Positions 56,745 to 64,000 of a stretch of DNA of 64,000 bases are shown one piece after another; positions within the stretch are counted from its first letter, which is position 1; every line of letters begins with the position of its first letter. The stretch is from Mantis religiosa. Its lineage: Eukaryota > Arthropoda > Insecta > Mantodea > Mantidae. The position numbers and the translations under genes were made by a program. The DNA is taken from the NCBI GenBank assembly GCA_030765055.1, contig JAUKNK010000059.1, positions 520,001 through 584,000 on the forward strand. Direction: 5' to 3'. Under the pieces are notes generated by a model. It worked only from the letters and a program-made list of their open reading frames with translations, was not told the origin of the DNA and ran no database searches.

Positions 56745-59055
56745 CATGTATAGCGCCTTCTCCCATTTGGTTAATCTAGTTAAAACGAATATGTTCTTGA
56801 AGCATCCAACAGGCAACAAGTGCAAGTAAATCTTCGAAGTCAGTATTAGCATATTATGAAGATTAAATTTCTTCCAATTTTCACGAGTTTAATATACCAA
56901 ATAGCTAAGTATTATGACTTCCAAACATTTTGCGTAATTGCTTTTGATTTCGAACTGGTATACATGATTGGATGAAAGTTACAAAACAAGGTACTTATAT
57001 TACGTCAGAGCAATAAGAGGTCCTCTAAGCTATTTAACTGCCCGTAGTAAAGCACGCGCTGAAGACGTAGAAGCCATGCAGCCGAAGGCTTGGTTATCAG
57101 CTTCCTTTTGACTCTAATGAAACAGTGTGAGATGCTCCTAAAATATATGTGGTAATTTATTTATTTCACCGGAATAAATAGGAAATTTGTAAACAAAGAT
57201 GCATTAACCCTCATCTTCTTTACTAACTGCACTACAATAATGATTTTATGGGTAAATTACTTTCTGTAGGTTGAAAATAAAACATACAATGAGAGCAAAT
57301 AAATGCAACTTAAAACAAGAAACAAATTTTATTTTGAAAGCATGTAAGAAGATATAAAAGTTAAAAATTTCAAAATGTATTGCAGTATTTGCACATGCGT
57401 GTCACATTTGTGGCTTTAAAAACGCAAAACGGCAAACCAACAAACAGGTGGTGATTCGCAATATGCTAAATATTTTTGAATGGAATATTTAGAGTATTTT
57501 CTTTTAAAATGTTATGAAATTATATTGTGAAATTGTAGTTATGATGACATATAAAGAAAAATCTGGTAGGTATATACAACTGGTGACAACTACATCAAAG
57601 TGCAATTATTTGTACTACAATGCTCTTATGGTTGGGACTGATGATATTGATGATGATGATAATAATAAGACAGGTTAAAATCAAACTGCTTTTAAATGGT
57701 GATATTAATGCTTACAGGGTTTTGCAGTGGTTTCGGTATAATCACTTACGTCAGTAGTCTTTAGTAATTAATTGTAGCAACTTTTATATATATTTTTTCG
57801 GCAGGTAACGAGGTAACTTACAGAGCATGTTTCACCTCAATCTTGAAACAAACTGAATCGCAAGTTACTTCCTATAGCCACCATGAACTGTATTTTGTAC
57901 CTCATTCCATGCTGTAACAATCTCGTGATCAACAACCAAACCGGTAAATGACCTTGTTAGTGATAACAGAGTCCTCAAAATCTCCTATAGAGGATTATCA
58001 ATCACGTCATAATGACCCTGCTGTCTCAATTAAATGAGACTAGTGGAGTGGAGTACCACTGATCTCTATCGAAGCACCTGACGCAATGGAACGCTTCCGA
58101 GGTTTATTGCCAAAGTCTGGCAAATTTGACAGGAGAATTATGTGGAACTTTCTTGTAAGTAACCGAGTGCTTTCAGCCCCTACATTGCCAAACATCAGGG
58201 TGAAAAGAGCTAGAGAGACAGAGAAGTAAGGGATAATGGAAAAAGACGACTCGAATTCGCTTCAAATTCTTGGCACAATAAAGCGCTTTGCGTGACGTTT
58301 TCCACTGCGATCTTGTGCGGTAAGGAATACTGTGTCACAGTCTGATGAAGTCATTTGTCCGTCCACTTGTCGCAGCCAACAGGCCTACAGGAACAAGTTT
58401 CTGAAAAGTTACGCCGGACGATGTGGTTTTGTAACCAGCTACTCCGTCATTAAAGGTACGGCAAGGCCCAAATTTACTCTCTGGTCATCAGAGCACGTTC
58501 GTGATCTCCGCTCAAGCTTTCATTTTTACTCACTTCGTTGTTCCTGACAGCCTTCACAGCAATTCTCATTTGAATAATTAAATTGTTTTGTTTATTCAGA
58601 AATCTTCCGCTACATCCACGTTTATTTTCATTATTATTGTTTACTTTTAACATATAGGCCTTTTCAATGTACAGATTTGCCTCAAGAAAAACAATACAGA
58701 AGATAAAAATCTATAAGTATACAAAACTAGTTATTACTTCTCAGACCATATTAGTATTCTTGCATAATCTTACATCATTTGTCTCTATTTTACACGTCCT
58801 CTTTACTTGTAACAGACATTTCCATTCAAACATTAGTTTATCTATCCCGATGACAAAGCTTTTTCCTGCTCATCTCCTCTTAATTTCCCATTCCCGTACG
58901 ATTTTGTGTAGTCTACCCTCTTCCATACAACTGAATCCGGTTTTTTTCCAGTTGTAAAAACACTTATTCCACTTCCATAAGTCGGCGTATTTCCGTGTCC
59001 CTTGTTCTGTCTTTCCGGAGACCATCTCCAAAACTGTCCTATACTGCCCTATATT
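56745..59055. other. Unassigned AT-rich interval
   Basis: No supported gene; the longest frames are 71 and 96 codons (58332-58547 and 58667-58957 plus) without motifs. A short GAT/AAT tract lies at 57642-57669. Confidence 0.3.
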
Positions 59056-59656
59056 AGACTAGATTATTTTGTATAATCCAAAATTTTACAATTAACAACT
59101 TTTGACTACTTTTATTTGTGTTTAACTTGTTGCTGGCTTGGCTTACATGGTACCCTGGTCTTCTGCTCTGGCAGGAAGCTCTTAACTTCCATGCTCCTTG
59201 TTACTTAATTAGTCCCATTCTTCCCCCTCCATTTTCCTTTCTTATATCCTCTATATTTCTTGTCCATTTTTCTTTTACTTTCTGCAAGAACTCACCCATA
59301 CCTTTTACCTTCTTTTCCTCCCTTCCCGTAAACATTTTTATATCTAATATCCTCTGCTCTACTTTCTCCCAAACCTTTTTTCTCCACATTCCAACCTCCT
59401 CGCACTCTGTTACATAGTGCTATATGTTTTCTTTTCCCCCACACAATTTACAAATTCCCTTTTACCTACCTCTTATCCCTCTTAGAAATATTGCTCCTGT
59501 TCTCATCCAAGCTAACCCTTGTCCCTCTTGCCTATTGCAGTAATCTAAATATGCTTCTCGTCCTCAATTTATTTTTATTTGCTTGTAAAATTGTAATGAT
59601 TTCATATGTTCTGGACATCCCCATATTTCCTGTATTTCTATATCTCCTATTCATCC
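59056..59656 (-). mobile_element. LINE 3' fragment, copy 2
   Basis: Matches 16469-17098 throughout, in the same orientation. On the minus strand the knuckle reads GICKLCGGKEN then HYVTECEEVGMWRKKVWEKV, and TGREEKKVKGMGEFLQKVKE follows, ending in GRMGLIK before a TAA. The knuckle is better preserved than in copy 1, although a stop lies between the second Cys and the His. The sequence stops matching copy 1 within a few bases of the same 5' point (CTATTC at about 59648-59653 and 17079-17084). A target duplication is not clear. Confidence 0.72.
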
Positions 59657-60202
59657 ATTTCTACACCTTTAATTATATGTATGCTATATAATAGTGAATT
59701 TAAAACAAAATTAGTACTGGATGGAAATTAATTGGAATGTTATTTATATCTTGGGATCACAGATTCTGAAATGAGAAAACCGGGACTCTTTCACATTATG
59801 CTATCGCAAAATCCAAAGACCTGTTACATATAAAAGTAAGGTAAATAATGAATTGATACAAACATTAGCGCAGTACCATTAGCTGAACTTTATTTTCTAC
59901 AATAGACAAGAACACGTTATTTATTTATCTACGTTATATTAATCGAGGTAAGCCTATGTACGGTATTTACAAAGGTAATAGAGAAAACTAAGTAAGAGCC
60001 GGGTGCTCCAAATCTTTTCGTTATTTGACAGTCCTCAAACTGCCTATTTTTCCATTACATGCAAGAGGTGCATGAACAGCGATAACAATTTGGAAATTAG
60101 GAAACATGAAAAAAAAAAACAGAAATAGCCATGGATATTTCTTAAATGGATTATGTGAAAAAAATATTTCTAGAAATTTTGTTTAAAGATATATTGTACC
60201 CC
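59657..60202. other. Unassigned AT-rich interval
   Basis: No gene, repeat or tRNA-like structure recognised. Confidence 0.35.
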
Positions 60203-60217
60203 TAAGGCTTACCAGAT

Positions 60218-60517
60218 GTCCTGCGCCACGGCTAGAGCGTTGTGCTTGGTCAATTGCTACGGAATGCGTCCGGGATCGATTCCCACTCCAGGGGATGCGT
60301 GTTTTAAGTCCAGGGTATAGGACCGGTGGTCAGTCAGCATCGTGAGGAAACTAAGGAGCTTCATACTTTCCGAATGGGGGTGCCGTTATTCTGACCAATC
60401 TCTTTACTGTATCCGTGTGATGATCGTCCACCTCTGCCTTGCGTATGTTCGCGTGAGGCCGGCAATCGGGTAGGCAGATTCTGGCTCGCTTGAGGGCTGT
60501 TACGCCATGGGTTACGT
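60218..60517 (+). mobile_element. SINE family B, copy 3, with perfect 15-bp target-site duplication
   Basis: Plus-strand copy: head with GCGCCACGGCTAGAGCGTTG (A-box side) and CGGGATCGATTCCC (B box), body with GGACCGGTGGTCAGTCAGCA, GATGATCGTCCACCTCTGCC and CGTGAGGCCGGCAATCGGGT. TAAGGCTTACCAGAT flanks it exactly at 60203-60217 and 60518-60532. The head differs from copies 1 and 2 in the anticodon-arm region, while the body is conserved. Confidence 0.93.
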
Positions 60518-60532
60518 TAAGGCTTACCAGAT

Positions 60533-62780
60533 ATACAAAATTACCTCCGAATGACCACGACACTCCGCATATCATCCATAATCTTAAAGGTATGGTATTT
60601 CAATCAGAATCATTAGGCAGTTAAGAGAATTGAGATAAAGGAACACATTGCATGGAAATAATAATTTATTATTTTATTGAGAATCATGTCGCTCTCTTGG
60701 AAAATGCTGAACTTACGTACTAAATTAGATATTCCATTGAAATTGTGTTTTTGAGTTATCCTATTCTCAGACAGAGGGATACAGACACTTCCACACCATT
60801 TTCTCCAATTTCTTTAATTGTGGTAAACCAACAGGATTATTTCCAAAATCTTAGTATAAAATTTTTGGTGGAGTACTCTACATCTACTACTTATTACACT
60901 AAGCCGTAGAGAACGCAATAATGTAGGTGAAAACTTACAAGAGGATGAGGTACCGACTTAAGAACCCCAGGAGAGCAGCGCGCGTGGATTTCAGTAATCT
61001 TTTCATCAGGGTCATGGGAAAAAAGCACAATATCGCATGTAAAGTAGCATTTCCTCGCTTGTATGCTGTCTAGGAAAAAATTTATTTTATTCTGAAATGA
61101 AACTTATCTTAATATGAGCAAGACATGCACGTAGAACGACACAATCTATTCAAAACACCAAATATAGTATATATAATGAGTAGCAATATTTTTGTATGAT
61201 AATTGTAACGTGGGACACTTACATGAACTTTGCATTCAATTAGTCTTACGTAATGCTGATTTTCACGAAAGACATGACTAGTATAACATTAGAGGGGTGG
61301 AGTCGGAATGAAATATTCAATTCCGTTCTAAAACTCTCTTTGATCATACACTATAATGCCTACTAACGTTACTATAAGTTGTGTTGGAAATGGATGTACT
61401 ATCATCGGGACATTCTTTGCATTTGTGTTCAGGAAGTTGCAATTTTGTAAGTTTAGCAGTTTAATGAACACTGGTTTCGTAAACTCCCATTTGCCGTGCA
61501 ACAGATCTCAGACACTTCTTTAGCGGCAGTTAAATTTCTTCAATTCCCTCACTTTCTCGCTCTCTCTTTCTTTCTTCTTCGTCAAAACATTTCTTTTTTG
61601 CTTCTTGGTCTTTATTTTTACCGATTTCATTGCCCTAAACTTAACAGCTAGACTTCTAAAAACTTCCCTATCCGGAATTTTCTCTTGAACTCATCTATAC
61701 CTGTCTTTATATTTCGGTTCTACATATCATGCATTAAAGTTCTTGCTTAAGCGTTATTTTAAGTACGCACTTCAATGGATCTCTAATGACACTAATGTAA
61801 TCACTCAAAACAAATATGACTTAGGTAAGGTTTTTTGTAAACAAGCAATTAAATTCTGGTTTTTACAGCTCAAGAAAATAAAAATTGAACAACTGTTAAA
61901 CGTAGTCTTGAGAGGGTCATTCAGCGCTAGTGCAATGCCGGAACATACCAACATCACTGCAGTGCAAGTGAGCTCTGCGATCCATGGATAGGCCATAAAT
62001 ATATATATTGTTACTTCACTGGTTTGATACCGACGCTTGAGAAAAGCAACCAACTATATATTTAGAGCATGATGTTATATATACATATTTAAGAAGTGCC
62101 AGTCTGCTAGCATTTTCCTTCTCAGCTACCAAAACTTTCTTTCTTAAAGTTTGACGGCATTTAGCAATGATGAGCTGATTTCCTAAAAGTCACAACCCTT
62201 CACTTTACTGATCTCCATCTATAAATAAGGGACTGATCTTTGTCCTCATTAAAATGAGAGTACAAGGTACTCTATATATTCCTGCATACTAACTCTAGGT
62301 ATGTTTCACTCACTAAAATAGCAAGAAAGGTTTGCAACGGTAATTATGTTTAAATGAGACAAAAAATGTTAATTCTTCATTCTTTGGTCCCGTTCTCTCA
62401 CTGACTGTACAAGCAGTTCAAACATATACAAGAGTTGACTATAGAAACTCTTGGATTATCCTCTTCTGAGTGTTCTAATCTGCTATGTAAACAAATGAAA
62501 ACAAATGCCCAGGAATGTAAAAGACTAAGAAAGTCGGGCTTAAGACTTCCTCAATTTGGTCAACACTTTGAATATTTCATTTGAAAAAATACTCCTGAGG
62601 GTCCCTTTAATGTCCTGCTTCTAGTGTTTCCTTCCAGCAAATTTAAATTCATGACGGTTATTTTCAGTCCTAGGTATGTCATTTAAATAAGAAATAGATG
62701 TCCCTTTCTAAAACCAGCATAGTGTTATAGTGTAAAGGAATAAGAAATGAACAAAATAGAGAAAAAACATTACAGAAATA
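60533..62780. other. Unassigned interval with one short family T remnant
   Basis: 61292-61340 (GAGGGGTGGAGTCGGAATGA then AATATTCAATTCCG) resembles the end of the tRNA-like repeat family T. Otherwise only short frames (82 codons at 61743-61991 plus) without motifs. Confidence 0.3.
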
Positions 62781-64000
62781 CACTCCTGGAAATGGAAATA
62801 AGAACACATTGACGCCGGTGTGTCAGACCCACCATACTTGCTCCGGAGACTGCGAGAGGGCTGTACAAGCAATGATCACACGCACGGCACAGCGGACACA
62901 CCAGGAACCGTGGTGTTGGCCGTCGAATGGCGCTACCTGCGCAGCGTTTGGGCACCGCCGCCGTCAGTGTCAGCCAGTTTGCCGTGGCATACGGAGCTCC
63001 ATCGCAGTCTTTAACACTGGTAGCATGCCACGACAGCGTGGACATGAACCGTATGTGCAGTTGACGGACTTTGAACGAGGGCGTATAGTGGGCATGTGGG
63101 AGGCCGGGTGGACGTACCGCCAAATTGCTCAACTCGTGGGGCGTGAGGTCTCCACAGTACATTGATGTTGTCGCCAGTGGTCGGCGGAAGGTGCACGTGC
63201 CCGTCGACCTGGGACCGGACCGCAGCGACGCATGGATGCACGCCAAGACCGTCGGAATCTACGCAGTGCAGTAGGGGACCGCACCGTCACTTCCCAGTAA
63301 ATTAGGGACACTGTTGCTCCTGGAGTATCGGCGAGGACCATTCGCAACCGTCTCCATGAAGCTGGGCTACGGTCTCGCTCACCGTTAGGCCGTCTTCCGC
63401 TCACGCCCCAACATCGTGCAGCCCGCCTCCTGTGGTTTCGCGACAGGCGTGAGTGGAGGGACGAACGGAGATGTGTCGTCTTCAGCGATGAGAGTTGCTT
63501 CTGCCTTGGTACCAATGATGGTCGTATGCGTATTTGGCGCCGTTCAGGTGAGCGCCACAATCAGGACTGCATACGACGGAGGCACACAGGGTCAACACCC
63601 GGCATCATGGTGTGGGGAGCGATCTCCTACACTGGCCGTATACCTCTGGTTATCGTCGAAGGTCACTGAATAGTGCACGGTACATCCAAACCGTCATCGA
63701 ACCCGTCGTTCTACCATTCCTAGACCGGCATAGGGAACTTGCTGTTCCAACAGGACAATGCACGTCCGCATGTATCCCGTGCCACCCAACGTGCTCTAGA
63801 AGGTGTAAGTCAACTACCCTGGCCAGCAAGATCTCCGGATCTGTCTCCCATTGAGCATGTTTGGGACTGGATGAAACGTCGTCTCACGCGGTCTGCACGT
63901 CCAGCACGAACGCTGGTCCAACTGAGGCGCCAGCTGGAAATGGCATGGCAAGCCGTTCCACAGGACTACATCCAGCATCTCTACGATTGTCTCCATGGAA
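62781..64000 (+). mobile_element. Tc1-like DNA transposon, left part, cut by the window edge
   Basis: A TA precedes CACTCCTGGAAATGGAAATA at 62781, which looks like the outer end of a Tc1-type inverted repeat; I recognise this end and the GC-rich interior as a family common in arthropods. The 5' untranslated part runs to 63024, then the transposase relic. The right inverted repeat lies outside the window. GC content is far above that of the surrounding DNA, a mark of horizontal or recent arrival. Confidence 0.88.
63025..64000 (+). pseudogene. Tc1-like transposase, inactivated, C-terminus outside the window
   Basis: From the ATG at 63025 (MPRQRGHEPYVQLTDFERGR) an N-terminal helix-turn-helix region follows (WTYRQIAQLVGREVSTVH). 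The catalytic residues are D in VVFSDESCF (about 63480), D in LFQQDNARPHVSR (about 63753) and E in SPDLSPIEHVWD (about 63852). I count 32 residues between the second D and the E, against 34 in classical Tc1. Stops at 63163-63165 (TGA) and 63298-63300 (TAA) are in frame, and frame changes near 63662 and 63738 are needed. The TGA and TAA are each one C-to-T change from CGA and CAA. The protein would cut and paste the element at TA sites; this copy cannot. Confidence 0.9.

Noticed and set aside
62770..63246. Minus-strand frames of 158 and 143 codons at the right end
   Set aside because: They are antisense shadows of the GC-rich Tc1-like element; the sense strand carries the recognisable catalytic motifs.

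Overview
This window is repeat-rich, gene-poor eukaryotic nuclear DNA, almost certainly from an insect or closely related arthropod. The evidence is the combination of Tc1 and mariner transposons, Jockey-like LINEs, Gypsy-type LTR elements and several tRNA-headed SINE families, with long AT-rich stretches between them. The repeat load suggests a large genome, and a hemimetabolous insect is plausible, but I cannot name the species. I found no host gene that I would defend. There are no operons, rRNA genes, CRISPR arrays or other bacterial features.

Layout. 1-1883 is the 3' half of a Gypsy pol gene cut by the window edge, followed by a purine tract and a probable LTR start (2443-2473). 3460-4000 and about 7030-8690 are decayed Jockey-like LINE fragments; the second sits inside an LTR (6815-9278). 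4070-5000 and 5805-6800 are two old diverged copies of one sequence with traces of protein-level conservation. 10011-10388, 34349-34996 and 56044-56740 are solo LTRs of the same family as 6815-9278, and 11846-12080 is a fragment. 19060-20339 is a full-length, inactivated mariner with clear inverted repeats. 62781-64000 is a decayed Tc1-like element running off the right edge.

SINEs dominate the rest. Family A (about 230 bp, 11 copies) is spread across the window, often with target-site duplications. Family B (about 340 bp, 3 copies), family C (about 640 bp, 3 copies), family D (2 copies) and family E (1 copy nested in family A) each have their own tRNA-like head. The family A copy at 44214 ends in a 524-base AAAT array that lies inside its target-site duplication.

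The most unusual structures are: (1) a tandem array at 36407-37685 in which each unit of about 310 bp carries a tRNA-like domain with A and B boxes, plus a related locus at 25861-26336 that starts with the same inverted segment and forms a palindrome with arms of about 95 bp; (2) a 1,050-bp fold-back element at 48691-49740; (3) a strand-asymmetric, G-poor block of about 970 bp at 27460-28435. One ORF for a multi-pass protein on the minus strand (53477-52908) is the best candidate for a host exon, at low confidence.
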